Assembly (NCBI GenBank): GCA_951799425.1
Contig: OX637393.1
Span: 9,432,244 to 9,496,243 of the forward strand
From: Ilex aquifolium
Taxonomy: Eukaryota > Streptophyta > Magnoliopsida > Aquifoliales > Aquifoliaceae
Direction: 5' to 3'
DNA length: 64,000 nucleotides
Shown here: piece after piece, positions 10,761-22,065 of the stretch
How positions within the stretch are numbered: the first letter of the stretch is position 1
Layout: each line of letters opens with the position of its first letter
The notes under the pieces: model-generated
The model's database searches: none
Seen by the model: only the letters and a program-made list of their open reading frames with translations
What the model was told of the DNA's origin: nothing
Program-made: the position numbers and the translations under genes

Positions 10761-11517
10761 TGAAAATTAGCGTTGAGTCCTCTTTAAGGGACTTATAATG
10801 TGTTTAATTAGTCAAAAAAACTTATTTATGGGTAAGTCCGTTTTTAATCTTATTAATAAATAGTTAAGTCCATTATTTTTTTTAAACTCTAAAATACCCT
10901 TCTAATAACTTAAAAAACAATTTTCAACATTAAATCAGTTTCCTAAAGAGTCAACCTTAATTCACACTTAATGGAAGATTTTTTTCCATAAAATCTGAAA
11001 TTCAAATTTAAATTTGACATCACTACTATTTTTTTTTCTCTCTCTCTCTCTCTCATTTTTTTTTTACTGAGTAGACTATGATTTATTTAATATTGAATGT
11101 TGCTATGCATGTTACTATTTTTTTTTTGTGTGCATGTTACTATTTTTTGTTGAGCATGTTATTATTTTTTTGATGAGTATGTTACTATTTTTCTGAAATA
11201 TCAATATTCAATGTTACTTTTTTTTGTTAATCATATTACTATTGTTATTTTTTTAAAATATTAATATTCAATGTTACTATTTTTTTGTGTTTAAATGATA
11301 CTATTTTTTGTATTTGAATGTTACTATTTTTTATTTTTAATGTTATTATATATATGAGATTGAGAAATAAATAGTTCTAGTCTATATATGGATATAGATA
11401 GATATGAGAGAGAGAGAATTTGGACAATAGAGATCAAAATGGACTTAATATTAAACAAATTTCCTTGATGGACTTATCACCAAATAATTCCATAAAAAAG
11501 GACCAACCTCCAAATTT
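10761..11517. mobile_element. Possible TIR element with an internal AT-rich minisatellite
   Basis: The left end AAAATTAGCGTTGAGTCC and the right end, read inward, AAAATTTGGAGGTTGGTCC are similar, and both are followed by a GGACTTAT / GGTGATAAGTCC-like block. No clean target duplication was found. There is no coding content. The interior holds the repeat at 11090-11345. Confidence 0.35.
11090..11345. repeat. Degenerate minisatellite with core ATGTTACTATTTTTT
   Basis: The words ATGTTACTATTTTTTT and ATTCAATGTTACT recur about eight to ten times with spacings of roughly 25-40 bp. The strand bias towards T is strong. Confidence 0.65.
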
Positions 11518-11759
11518 TCCTAGTTTTTTTTGCAACGAGGTAGTTCAAATGATTCAATTTTCTGTTAATATCTTACTGCCTCAAGTTTGATTTCACAAAA
11601 AATGTACTTACTAAGCAAATGCACAAAATTTATGGCTTGTGAGCATGGCATGAAATTAGATGGTTTAATTTTTTTATTAAGTCACCCATTTTATAAACTA
11701 GTAGACCTGATACAACACGATTAATAAATCAATCGGTTATGGATGGAGACAATCAAAAG

Positions 11760-12232
11760 TGATGATGCACAAATTGATTTGCACACCACAGTCAAGCAAT
11801 TGTATAAAATGTAGTAAAATAAGTAGAGAAAGAGAAGCCAAGATTTATAGTGGTTCGGTCAACGTGACCTATGTCCACTTTGAATGGCAAGGGTTGGCGG
11901 TATTTTATTAATTCCGATGTGTAGGGAGAGCGGAGAGTTACAAGCTTAGAGAGGAAAAAAAGAGATTTGCCTGAATGAGTGTGTTGCCCCCCAAGTGTTG
12001 GTGGGGCTTACATTTTATAGTAGTCGCCTCATAATGGGTATTAACTTAGTAGCTGATCCAGCAGTCACAACGGAGCGGGAGTTAAATGGCTTGGCGACCT
12101 CTCCTCTTCTCAACGGGCAAGAGAGTTAAGGTGCACTCCAAAGGACTCGGTCAATAGATGAGGGAAAATTGACTCTCTCCAAGCAGCGAGGGTAAGGCTC
12201 CTGAATGCTCCCTTGGTGGCGTAGCTCCCTGA
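11760..12232 (-). repeat. Left end repeat of the Gypsy element (inverted copy)
   Basis: This segment is the reverse complement of most of the right LTR, from the CATCA terminus inward. Matching landmarks include the CACACCACAGTCAAG block and the GTCGCCTCATAATGGG block. In an ordinary LTR element both LTRs run in the same direction, so this orientation is unexpected. Confidence 0.85.
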
Positions 12233-12239
12233 AGCGCCC

Positions 12240-13240
12240 ACCGAAGAGCATGCCTGAGTTACTGGCGAAGGCCCAGAAATACATGAATGCTGAGGACATC
12301 ACAAGGGCCAGACCAGGTGAGTCTTCCAGAGCTGGGGAGAAAAGAAAAGAGAAAGACAGGGACGACAAAAAGGAGAGTAATAACAAGCGCAACAGAACTG
12401 AGAGGGTACCTGCTAAAGACCGGCTCGGTCCTGCTCCCCAAAGAGATCGACAAGCCTTCACTCCCCTCAGTACCTCTGTCGGGCACATCCTATTACAGAT
12501 TCAGGATGACCCCGCAGTAAAGTGGCCAGGAAGAATGAAGTCTCCCCCAAATCGTAGGAACCCAAACAAATATTGTCGCTTTCATCGTGACCATGGTCAC
12601 GACACCGACGACTGCTATGACCTCAAAAGACAGATTGAGGAGCTCATCCAACGGGGTCACCTACGCCAATATGTTGCCGATAGAGAACGGATACCAGCCC
12701 CACCTCGTAATCAGGAAGACCAACAACCCATCGGGGAAATTCACACCATCTCCGGAGGGCTTGCAGGGGGAGGAGAATCCCTCTCCGCTATGAAGGCTCA
12801 TGCTAGGAAAGCTAGGCACCCTGACGAATTGCACCCATCTAAGGCGTCAAAGCATGGCAACAGCGAGGTCATATCTTTCTTAGACAAAGATTTGGAAGAA
12901 ATCCAGCACCCCCATGATGATCCCTTGGTGCTCACCATGACCGTCGCCAACTTCCAAGTGCGGAGAATTCTCGTGGACAGCGGCAGCTCTGCGGATATCT
13001 TGTTCGCAGAGGCTTATGACAAGCTTAACTTGGGTAGGGAGAGACTGCAGCCTATCAGGTCGCCCCTCATTGGGTTCTCCGGGGAGAAGGTATATCCCCT
13101 AGGGTCCATCACCTTACCAGTCACTGCCGGCACAGCGCCCCGAAGCTCCACGATCATGGTTAATTTCCTGGTGATAGATTGTCCTTCAGCGTACAACATC
13201 ATTCTAGGGTGACCTGCTCTCAACACTCTAAGAGCGGTGC
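12240..13240 (+). pseudogene. Gag (zinc knuckle) and protease region of the Gypsy fossil
   Basis: The gag-like start includes LAKAQKYMNAED. A zinc-knuckle-like motif follows, YCRFHRDHGHDTDDCYDLK, a form typical of Tat-lineage elements, and then the aspartic protease signature VDSGSSADILF. It is a fossil and is described by parts only. Confidence 0.85.
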
Positions 13241-13249
13241 CCTCTACCT

Positions 13250-14960
13250 ACCACCTCATTCTCCGCTTTCCAACCCTGAGCGGAGTCGGAGAGATCCGGG
13301 GGGATCAAGTAGCTGCAAGAGAGTGCTACGTCTCCTCTATGAAGGCAAGGAAGCCACATGAGGCACTGCAAGTGGAGGTCCTCGACCTAAGGGATGACGT
13401 CACTATCGAGAGAGGAGAACCAGTCGAGGAGCTCACCCCAGTGACCTTGGATGTGGAGTATCTAGACAGAAGAGTGTACATTGGCTCTTCCTTTTCTGAA
13501 GACTTGGTCCGCCAGCTCGTAGACTTTTTAAAACGTAACATGGACGTTTTTGCATGGTCACATGCGGACCTGGAGGGCATCGACCCTGAGGTCGCCACCC
13601 ACCGCCTCAATGTCGACCCTCACCATAAGCCTATTCGTCAAAAACTAAGGGGTGCCTCCACTGAAAGGGCCCAAGCAATGGAAAAAGAGGTGGGAAAGTT
13701 GATAGAGAACGGAGCGGTCAAGGAAGTAGCCTATCCTGAGTGGCTCTCAAATGTGGTGATGGTGACTAAAGCTAATGGGAAGTGGCACCTCTGCGTCGAC
13801 TTTACTGAGCTCAACAAGGCATGCCTGAAGGATAGCTACCCACTACCACGAATCGACCTCCTCATCGACGCGATAATAGGACTTGAATTGCTCACCTTCT
13901 TGGATGCATATTCTAGGTATAACCAGATTAGCATGCACCCCTCAGACCAGGAGAAGACATCGTTCATCACTCCAAGAGGGACCTACTGCTATAGGGTCAC
14001 GCCCTTCGGGTTGAAGAACGCATGAGCCACTTATCAACGACTAGTGAATAAGATGTTCCAGTCACAGATTGGGAAAACAGTGGAGGTGTATGTGGACGAC
14101 ATGCTAGTAAAGAGTCTCGCAGCAGCAGATCATATTGACCACCTCCAAGAAACTTTTAACGTTCTCAGGTCATACCACATGAAGTTGAACCCTGAGAAGT
14201 GCGTCTTTGGTGTAGGCTCAGGGAAGTTCCTTGGCTTTATGGTCAACCAGAGAGGAATTGAGGCGAACCCCGACAAAATCAAGGCAATCTTAGATATGAA
14301 GTCGCCGTCCTCAACCAAGGAGCTCCAGCGCTTAAATGGGAGAATTGTAGCACTCAATAGGTTCGTTTCCAAGTCTGCGGACAAATGTTTGCCTTTCTTA
14401 AAAATTCTCTGAAAAACCTTCGAGTGGAGACCTGAAGCGGAGGAAGCCTTCCAAAATCTTAAAGCCTACTTGGCTACACTTCCACTCTTTTCACACGCCG
14501 AATCTGGTGAAACTTTATATCTATACCTTTCTGCTTCCCCATCGGCAGTGAGCTCCGTCCTCATCAGAAACAATGACGGGGTACAAAAGCCAATTTATTA
14601 TGTGAGCAGAGCATACCGGGGAGCGGAAGTCAGATATTCAGAGCTAGAAAAATTAGCACTTGCCATCATTTCAACAGCAAGACGTCTGTGACACTACTTT
14701 TAGAGTCACACTGTTGTTGTAATCACAGATCAGCCTCTAAAAAGAGTCTTGGGAAAACCAGATGTATCCGGAAGACTCCTAAAATGGGTAGTGGAACTAG
14801 GCGAGTTCGATATCCAGTACCAACCAAGGGCGGCTATCAAAGCACAAGCCTTGGCGGATTTTGTTGCTGAGCTTACACCCGTAGAGGAGGTCAATGGACA
14901 TTTCACGCTTCAGACATTGAGACTGGACACCCAAAGCAAGGTGATACCTAACAAGGGCAC
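13250..14960 (+). pseudogene. Reverse transcriptase and RNase H region of the Gypsy fossil
   Basis: Reverse transcriptase landmarks are WLSNVVMVTKANGKWHLCVD, then LDAYSRYNQI, and the catalytic VYVDDMLVK. An RNase H portion with SRAYRGAEVRYSELEK follows. Gypsy order (reverse transcriptase before integrase) is clear. The region is broken. Confidence 0.85.
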
Positions 14961-15335
14961 CTAGGCGCCCAGTCCGGGCGCCCAGACCTCCTTCCTGGGC
15001 GCCCAGACTTCCTCTTCAGGTGCCTAGACACTCCTAGGCGTCCAGAACTCCTTCCCGGGCGCCCAGACCTCCCCTCATGGCGCCCAGACCTCCCCTCATA
15101 GCGCCCCAGATCTCCCCTCCTGGTGCCCAGACTTCCTCTTTAGGCGCCCAGGCACTCTTAAGCTCCCAGACCTCCTCCCCGGGCGCCTAGACTTCCTCCT
15201 TAGGTGCTCAGCCACTCCCAGGCGCTCAGCCTGGCACCCAGGCCTGGTGCCCAGGTCCCTCCTGGCGCCCAGGCTGGAGCCTTGCTAGCCCACCCAGGCT
15301 TCCTGACTCCCGCAGTGCTCTCCGAACTCTCATCT
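14955..15335. repeat. GC-rich tandem repeat built on GGCGCCCAGAC(C/T)TCC
   Basis: Roughly fifteen degenerate copies of a 15-30 bp unit based on GGCGCCCAG followed by ACCTCC or ACTTCC. It sits between the first RNase H and the second RNase H of the Gypsy fossil. The same GGCGCCCA/CTCGCCCA vocabulary returns at 19480-20110 and near 20755-20810 on the other side of the element. Confidence 0.85.
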
Positions 15336-15349
15336 TCGCTACTCTAGAA

Positions 15350-15855
15350 GTTTTACGTGGATGGATCTTCAACCAGTGAAGGAGGTGGAGCTGGCTTAAT
15401 CCTGATCAACCCCGATGGCACTCCCATCAAGTACGCTGTGAAGCTCCACTTCATCGCCTCCAACAATGAGGCAGAATACGAGGCCCTCCTCTCTAGACTA
15501 AGATTGACAATTGAAATGGAGGCTCAACACCTCGTCACTCACAACGACTCTCAGCTAATATTCAACCAAGTAAATGGCGAGTTCAAAGCAAAGGGAACCA
15601 GAATGCAGGAGTACCTCGCCATGGTGAAAACCTTGGTCGCCAAGTTCCAAAACTTTCAAATCACCCACATCCCAAGGGAGGAGAACATGGCCGTTGATGC
15701 GCTAGTCAGACTCGCCTCATCCTCAGAAGCCCCACCAGGACCAACATTCATGGGTCACCAGTTCGAACCAAGCAAGTTGGACGCGAAAGCTACAAGTGTC
15801 AACTGTGCATCTGCTGAGGCAAACTGGATGACCCCAATAAAAACATACCTCTAGG
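15350..15855 (+). pseudogene. Second (archaeal-type) RNase H of the Gypsy fossil
   Basis: The block opens with YVDGSSTSEGGGAGLIL, continues with NNEAEYEALL and ends around HIPREENMAVDAL, the arrangement of the additional RNase H found in Tat-lineage elements. It is separated from the first RNase H by the GC-rich tandem repeat. Confidence 0.85.
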
Positions 15856-15859
15856 AAGG

Positions 15860-17060
15860 TGCATTGCCTGATGACCCTCTGGAAGCCAGGAAGCTCAAGA
15901 TGAAAGCCTCCAAGTTTACTATTTTACAAGATACTCTGTACAAAAAAGGCTACTCCCTGCCGTTATTGCGGTGCCTTTCGCCTGAAGAAGCCGATTATGC
16001 CCTGCGGGAGATCCATGAAGGGATTTGTGGGAATCATTCTGGAGAGCGATCACTCGCCCACAAAGTGCTCAGACAAGGCTACTTCTGGCCTAGAATGATA
16101 AGGGACGCCCAGGAATTTGCCAAGAAGTGTGATAAATGTCAGCGCTTCGCCACTGTGCCCAGACAACCGCCAGAAGAGCTCACAGTCGTCACAAGTCCAT
16201 GACCCTTCTCCAAATGGGGCATCAACATCCTAGGCCTCCTACCTATCAGCAAAGGACAGTGCAAGTTCGTGGTGGTAGTGGTGGACTACTTCACTAAATG
16301 GGCGGAGACAGAACCCTTAGCAAAAATAACAGACGTAAAGGTGAAAGATTTCATCTGGAGAAACCTGGTCTGTCGCTTTGGGATACCCCACGCCATTGTC
16401 AGCGACAATGCCAAGCAGTTCGACAACAAGCTCCTGAACTCCTTCTGCTCCGACCTTCAAATAAAACAACCACATTCTAGCCCGGCGCACCTGCAGGCAA
16501 ACGGGCAGGCAGAGGTCATGGTGAGAACGGTGTTGCGCAACCTCAAGACAAGGCTCGAAAAGGCAAAAGGTCTTTGGGTCGACGAGCTCCCAGGCATATT
16601 ATGGGCCTATCGGACCACACCAAGAACTCCAACCAGAGAAACCCCCTTCTCCCTCACCTTTGGAACTGAGGCAATCATTCCTGTGGAGATCGTGGTGCAT
16701 TCTCTAAGGGTTCAACACCACGACCCTGTCACCAATGAGGAAAGACTCCGCATCAACCTCTACTTGATAGAGGAGGCAAGGGAGATGGCTGTGGTCCGCA
16801 ACGCAGAGTACAAGCGTCGCATGAAAAAATACTACAACACAAGGGTGAAGCCTCGTTCCTTCCAACCAAGAGATTTGGTCCTTAAGAAAGTGATCCTCGC
16901 TACAAAGGATTCACGAGAAGGAAAGTTGGGACCGAACTGGGAAGGACCCTACCTCATAACAGAAGTGGTGAGGCCGGGCACCTACAAGATACAGAGTTCT
17001 GAGGGAAAAGTTTTTCCCCATCCGTGGAATGCCGAACACTTGAAAAGGTACTACCAGTGA
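15860..17060 (+). pseudogene. Integrase region of the Gypsy fossil
   Basis: An H2C2 zinc-binding block (HEGICGNHSGERSLAHK ... CDKCQRF) precedes the catalytic core, which starts VVVVDYFTKWAETEPL and continues VSDNAKQFDN. The C-terminal part ends in a GPY-like segment LGPNWEGPYLITEV. The parts are easily recognised; the element as a whole is broken. Confidence 0.85.
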
Positions 17061-17299
17061 CACCTTGAGAGAGTCAAAGTAGAAAGGTTGGAGACTTTAT
17101 TTTATTTTTTGTACTTTTTTGGGGCTATTACTCGATATTGCTTTACATAAGCAGTGAAGTAAATAAAACAAAATTTCTAGATTTACTCAAAAGATCTTTG
17201 CATTTTTGTATTCAACTTCAAAAGAGCATCAGTGGCAAAAATCAACCACTTTCACAAAAAGTAGGGCTACAATATGCTTTTCTAAAAAAAAAAATATAA

Positions 17300-19560
17300 A
17301 ATCAAAAATCAAAAAGTCCCTAGCACTTTAACTACTCTCATGGTCGTCATCCTCCTCCTCGTCATCACCCTCGGCATCCTCAGAACCTCCATCACTCTCA
17401 TCAGGCGCCTCAGTTGCCACGAAGCCTGAGACATCAATATCGGGGTAGGCAGCATAAATCTTTCCCCGGAGCTCCTCATAGCCATCAATGAAAGCATCAG
17501 CAATACCATCCCTCAGGTCCGCCTCAGCCCGGGAAGCTTTTTCCTGAGCAGCCTTCACCTCTGCCTCTGCGGCAGCCTCTCTGAGCATGGCTCTCTCGCG
17601 GGTCTCCGCAAGCTCAGCCTCGAGCTTGGCTGCCCTCTCATGGGTCGCCGAAAACTCAACCTCTCTGAGCATGACCCTCTCGCGGGTCTCTGCAAGCTCA
17701 GCCTCACTGAGCGTGGCCCTCTCACGGACCTCAACAAGCTCAGCCTCGAGCGTGGCCGCCCTCCCATGGGTCACCGAAAGCTCAACCTCATTGAGCGTGG
17801 CCCTCTCACGGACCTCAACAAGCTCAGCCTTGAGCCTGGCCATCTTCCCATGGCTCGCCGAAAGCTCAGCCTCAAAACCAGTCGCTCTCTCATCAGAAGC
17901 CCTTCCAGCAGCTTCAAGCTCCACGATCCTCCCCTGAACAACTAGAAGTTCATTTTGCACAGCTTCATGGGTGTGCTTCAGCTGGTGAAACATGAGGGTC
18001 CTTGAAAACATACACATAGATGCAACCGAGGCTTGAGGAAAAACAAAAGGCGAAAATATGTTAGAAATGTGTGAAAGGAAGGGAGAAAAGGGAGATAATA
18101 AACCCTTACCTGAGCCCAGCTTTCCAAAAAAGAGTTGAGGATTCCATCGGTGCCCGTGGAACTAAGCTCGTTCACATCCCTGGCACACACAAATTTCCCA
18201 AACCGATCTCTGATGACCCGCATGTTACCCAGCATAGAGATACTCTGGGAAGGCGCCCTAGAAGAAGTTCCCACAGGAGTGAATGAAGGGGGGGGGGCAG
18301 AAGATGAGGCCAGCAGGGGAAACTCCGGAGTAGGAGATGCAACTGAGGGAGTAGGCACCTCTGGAGGAGCCACTGGTCCAAAGGGCGCCCTAGGTACCGC
18401 TAGAGGGGCTGATTGAGAAGAGCTCCCCTCGGGCGGTACCATTGGAGAGGTTACTTGGGAGACCTGGCTCGCCCTCACCATCTCAGGCACCCTCGTCACC
18501 TTGGGAGGAGGAGGACTCCTACCAGAGAGGCAAGACCCAATCGCCTCCCTATCTATTGCTGCAAAGAAATAAAGTGTTACCCAGATGAAAAAACATCAAG
18601 TAAAGAGGGATGGTACAAAATAATCAACTCACCCTTCCTCTTCAAAGAGGAGCCGCCAGACTTCGGGGTAGCACGAACTCCGGACATAAGGACTCCAAAA
18701 TCCTTTTCAGGATAATCCCTCACCGCTTGCAGTTTCCATTCTTGGTCCTTCGGAAACACAGGAGGATATGCAAAAGGAATGATGAAAAAAATAATAATAA
18801 AAAAAATGAAAAATGAAAAGAGCAAAAGAGCAAAAGAGAGAAAGCAAGTGTGAGGCTTACCAAGTTCTTTGGGGGTACCCCATCCTCTTGGTACCAAAGT
18901 CCTATCGGCCTCTGTAGCCCACTCTCCGCCAACAAATAAAAAGCAGCATTTCCAACTATGACAATTGGACCGCAGTCCAGTGATCAGCCTGCCTCTCGTA
19001 GTAAAGTAATACCAACCCCGATTGGGAGCGGGGGTCTCACTCAAAGTATAAACTCCATGAAACTCCTCCGGAGTGGCATCCTCACGGTGCACTTTTCTAC
19101 ACAACACCAAAAAATATAGCAAAACCCTCCATCCATTGGGTGACAGCCGCCCCGGGGTGAGTGAAAAATATTCAAGGATGCAACAGATAGAAGGGGACAT
19201 GGGAAACCTGAGCCCAACCTCAAGCATCTCCTCATAGATGACAATATCTCCGGAAGAGTCATCCGAGGCGGGCTCACCCATCTCAGCCCGACGACATAGC
19301 ACAGTCGGAGGAATATGGTAGGTGGAGACAATCCGCAAAATATCATCGGAATTTAAAGTATTGGAGAGGGTATTTACCTTGGACCCGTCGTCAACTATTT
19401 TGCTTTTGTACTTTTTCTTACGGAGGCCCTGAAGAGTTTGATCTTGAGTAATTACATTCGGAGGGGCTGGATCATCACCAATACAAGTGCCAGGCCCGCC
19501 ACAGGCACCCAGGGCAGCCCCAGCCTCGCCAAAATTCCTCAAATTAGCGCCCAAAAAGGC
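17300..19560 (-). pseudogene. Antisense block of the Gypsy fossil with a PF04195-like domain
   Basis: Minus-strand frames between integrase and the right LTR. The upstream one (about 19550-18580) carries the domain known as putative gypsy-type transposon (PF04195): VIYEEMLEVGLRFP, LSPNGWRVLLYFLVL and GWYYFTTRGRLITGL. Downstream are a Pro/Ser-rich segment (about 18500-17980) and an Ala/Glu-rich predicted coiled coil with repeats of about 20 residues (about 18000-17330), ending in an acidic tail. Antisense ORFs in this position are known from Tat-lineage elements such as Grande. Their function is unknown. Confidence 0.75.
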
Positions 19561-20110
19561 GCCCCGCTGCTCATCTAGCGAGCTGCCCCGCGCGCCTGCA
19601 CCACCATTGGCGCCTCAACACCGACAACACCTCCAATCGGCGCCACAAGGAGAGGCGGCTCCATCCGTGGGTGCCTAGCAGTCCAAGATTCCTCACCGTG
19701 CGCGCCCATCATAGGGGCAGCTTGCCCAATGGACTGGGCTTCTCGCCCACCTTGCTCGCCCACTCCATAGACAGCTCGCCCAACAACACCGGACCCGTCC
19801 CAGGCATGGGCGCCCAAAGCACAAGCTGACCGCCCCTCTTCCTCGCGCGCCAAAGCTGCTCGCCTAGGCTTGTCGTCGCCCAGGCAGTCCGCGCGCCCAG
19901 GCAGACCGCGCGCCTAGACAGCTCGCCCAAGCAGTCCAGATTTGCTCATTTGGCGCCCAGATCAGCACCTTGCTCACCCAAAACAGCCTGCTCATCACCC
20001 AGCTCACCATGCTCGCCCCATATGGCCTGAATAAGCCCCAAAATGGGCACCTAACACCTCTTTCTCGCACACAACAGGTGCGCGCCCAGCAGCGCCCAAT
20101 GGCGCCTCCA
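19480..20110. repeat. GC-rich segment with GGCGCCCA and CTCGCCCA words
   Basis: Interspersed copies of GCGCCCA and GCTCGCCCA at irregular spacing lie upstream of the antisense block. They share vocabulary with the tandem repeat at 14955-15335. Confidence 0.65.
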
Positions 20111-21077
20111 CTCCACCGCTATGGCCACCTTCTCCCAAGCTCCCTCGTCGGTCAATAATGGCTCCTCCTTCTTCGACAATAGTGGGTATTTGTTCTCCTC
20201 TTTCCTCAATCGACATGGCCTCCAAATTCTCAAACTCAAGAATGTCAAGTCTTGGGTCCCCAAAGAATTTTTAGAAGAGTTCACCTTCACACTCGCAAGT
20301 TTCTATGGAGTGGGTGGAGTTTGGGCTCTCAAGAGTTTCAAGAAGAAGTTCAATCCCAAAGTGAATGAATGGGCAAGAATGAAGGAAGCTTTCTATTTAT
20401 ACCTAGGGTTCTTCAAATCCTATTGAAGGAAGAAGCAAAAAGGCCCAATTCCAAAACCAAGGGCTCTTCAAGAATGGAAAAGGGGGAGTAAAGTTAGGAA
20501 TTTATATAGCTAATGGAGTTCTACAGACAAGAGGCCAAAGAGAAAATCGCCAATCAAAAGGGATTTCCTAAAAAAAAAAAAAAAATTGGATTTAAAAAGG
20601 GCTATTTTGACAGTAACTCCAAATGGGACGTATAATATGTCAAAATCGAAGCTCTCGATGAGCCGAGCAAAACTCATTTTCGTTGGCAATGAGCTTTTCA
20701 AAAAAAGGTCAAAAAAAGCCTAGAAAAAAAAATATATATATATTTTAAGCTGCTCGCCTAGGACGCCGCCTACTCGCCCAGAAACTGGTTGCTCGCCCAA
20801 AACCGTGCCCCAGCTCTCTGCTCGCAATTTTAACCGTAATTTTTGCTCCGTTATTCCAAATGGGGCCCATAATATATCAAATCAAAACTCTCGGCGAGCC
20901 CTACAAGACTCACACCCTTTGGCTGTGAATGATGCTGTCAAAAGTCCAAAAGAGGCCAAGAAACAGATGTTTTGACCTACCGAAGTTTGTCCAGTTATGC
21001 CGGTCAGCAAAAAATTCAAACTCAAATTGAATGCCCTCATTTCCAAGTTCCTTATATGCAGGGCATTGAGGGGCAAA
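20111..21077. other. 3' non-coding part of the Gypsy fossil
   Basis: No recognised domain. The phrase CCAAATGGGACGTATAATATGTCAAAATCGAAGCTCTCGA-like occurs twice (about 20618-20660 and 20855-20893), an internal direct repeat. A purine-rich GAGGGGCAAA lies just before the right LTR and could be the polypurine tract. Confidence 0.55.
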
Positions 21078-21654
21078 TGATGAGTCAGACCCAATTCATG
21101 TGGAAATCCCAAACTTAATTAAAGAGCTCAAGCTCATAGAAGACCCAGCAAGCCCTATGAGGTCCAAGTCAGTCGAGCCCATCAGGGAGCTACGCCACCA
21201 AGGGAGTATCCAGGAGTCTTACCCTCGCCGTTTGGAGAGAGTCAACTTTCCCTCATCTATTGACCGAGTTCTTTGGAGTGCACTTTAACTCTCTTGCCCG
21301 TTAAGAAGAGGAGAAGTCGCCAAGCCATTTAACTCCCGCTCCGTTGTGACCGCTGGATCAGCTACTAAGTTAATACCCATTATGAGGCGACTACTATAAA
21401 ATGTAAGCCCCACCAACACTTGGGGGGCAACACACTCATTCAAGAAAATCTCTCTTCTCCCTCTCTAAGTTTGTAACTCTCTGTTCTCCCTACACATCGG
21501 AGTTAATAAAATACCGGCAACCCTTGCCATTCAAAGTGGACGTAGGTCACATTGACCGAACCACTATAAATCTTGTCTTATCTTTCTCTACTTATTTTAC
21601 TACATTTTATACAATTACTTGACTGTGGTGTGCAAATCAATTTGCGCATCATCA
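21078..21654 (+). repeat. Right LTR of the Gypsy element
   Basis: It starts TGATGAGTCAG after a purine-rich tract and ends GCGCATCATCA before the AAAAG duplication, 577 bp in all. A TATA-like CTATAAAATG lies near 21392. It runs in the same direction as the plus-strand coding region. Confidence 0.85.
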
Positions 21655-21659
21655 AAAAG

Positions 21660-21835
21660 AAATACAAAACATGACTCGTTTATATACTATTTATATATAA
21701 TTCATACATGATACTCGTTAGACAAGAATTAATAAACGAATTGGTTTTAATGGAGTATTTTTTTACACGAACCCGCTAAAATTCAACACAAACCCGTCTC
21801 ACTCGACACGATTAAGAGACCTAAAATTGTGTACA
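21660..21835. repeat. Dispersed repeat split by the Gypsy insertion
   Basis: This segment and its left partner (about 11700-11754) together resemble 33868-34115. Shared words include CACGATTAATAAA, TTAGACAAGAATTAATAAACGAATT (compare TTAGATACGAATTAATAAAC) and the GACACGATT-like end. The Gypsy element therefore landed inside an older copy of this family. Confidence 0.65.
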
Positions 21836-22065
21836 CCCCGCTCTCTTCACGGGCGCGACTCCTTTGCTGATAGGAGAGAACAACACTGTGTTGTTAGCCA
21901 AAAATGCCACAGTTCTAATAGTTTCACATAGTACCACGTTGCCCAAAACATAGACCAGCCTATGGTGTCGTTCTACTTTGCATGGTAAATTATTCTTCCC
22001 AAAAAATGATTAAAATTTACAATGCTAAGAAAAAACTTTGTACAACAAATTCCATCAGCTCCTTA

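Larger units (their letters stand above)
11760..21654 (+). mobile_element. Ty3/Gypsy LTR retrotransposon fossil, Tat lineage, with oppositely oriented end repeats
   Basis: This is a broken element; several breaks interrupt its plus-strand coding region. The parts in order are gag with zinc knuckle, protease, reverse transcriptase, RNase H, a second (archaeal-type) RNase H, integrase, then a minus-strand block with a PF04195-like domain. The dual RNase H and the antisense block place it in the Tat group (Grande/Retand-like). Both outer edges read TGATG...CATCA, and a perfect 5-bp duplication AAAAG flanks it (11755-11759 and 21655-21659). The left end repeat is inverted relative to the right one. 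By eye the two repeats are roughly 95 percent alike, suggesting an age of a few million years. It is inserted within an older dispersed repeat. Confidence 0.85.

Noticed and set aside
12126-12488. Minus-strand frame over the left end repeat
   Set aside because: Non-coding LTR sequence read through into the antisense of gag; a related chance frame also appears in the right LTR.
17555-17945. Ser/Leu-rich plus-strand frames
   Set aside because: They are the antisense of the repetitive coiled-coil segment of the Gypsy fossil.
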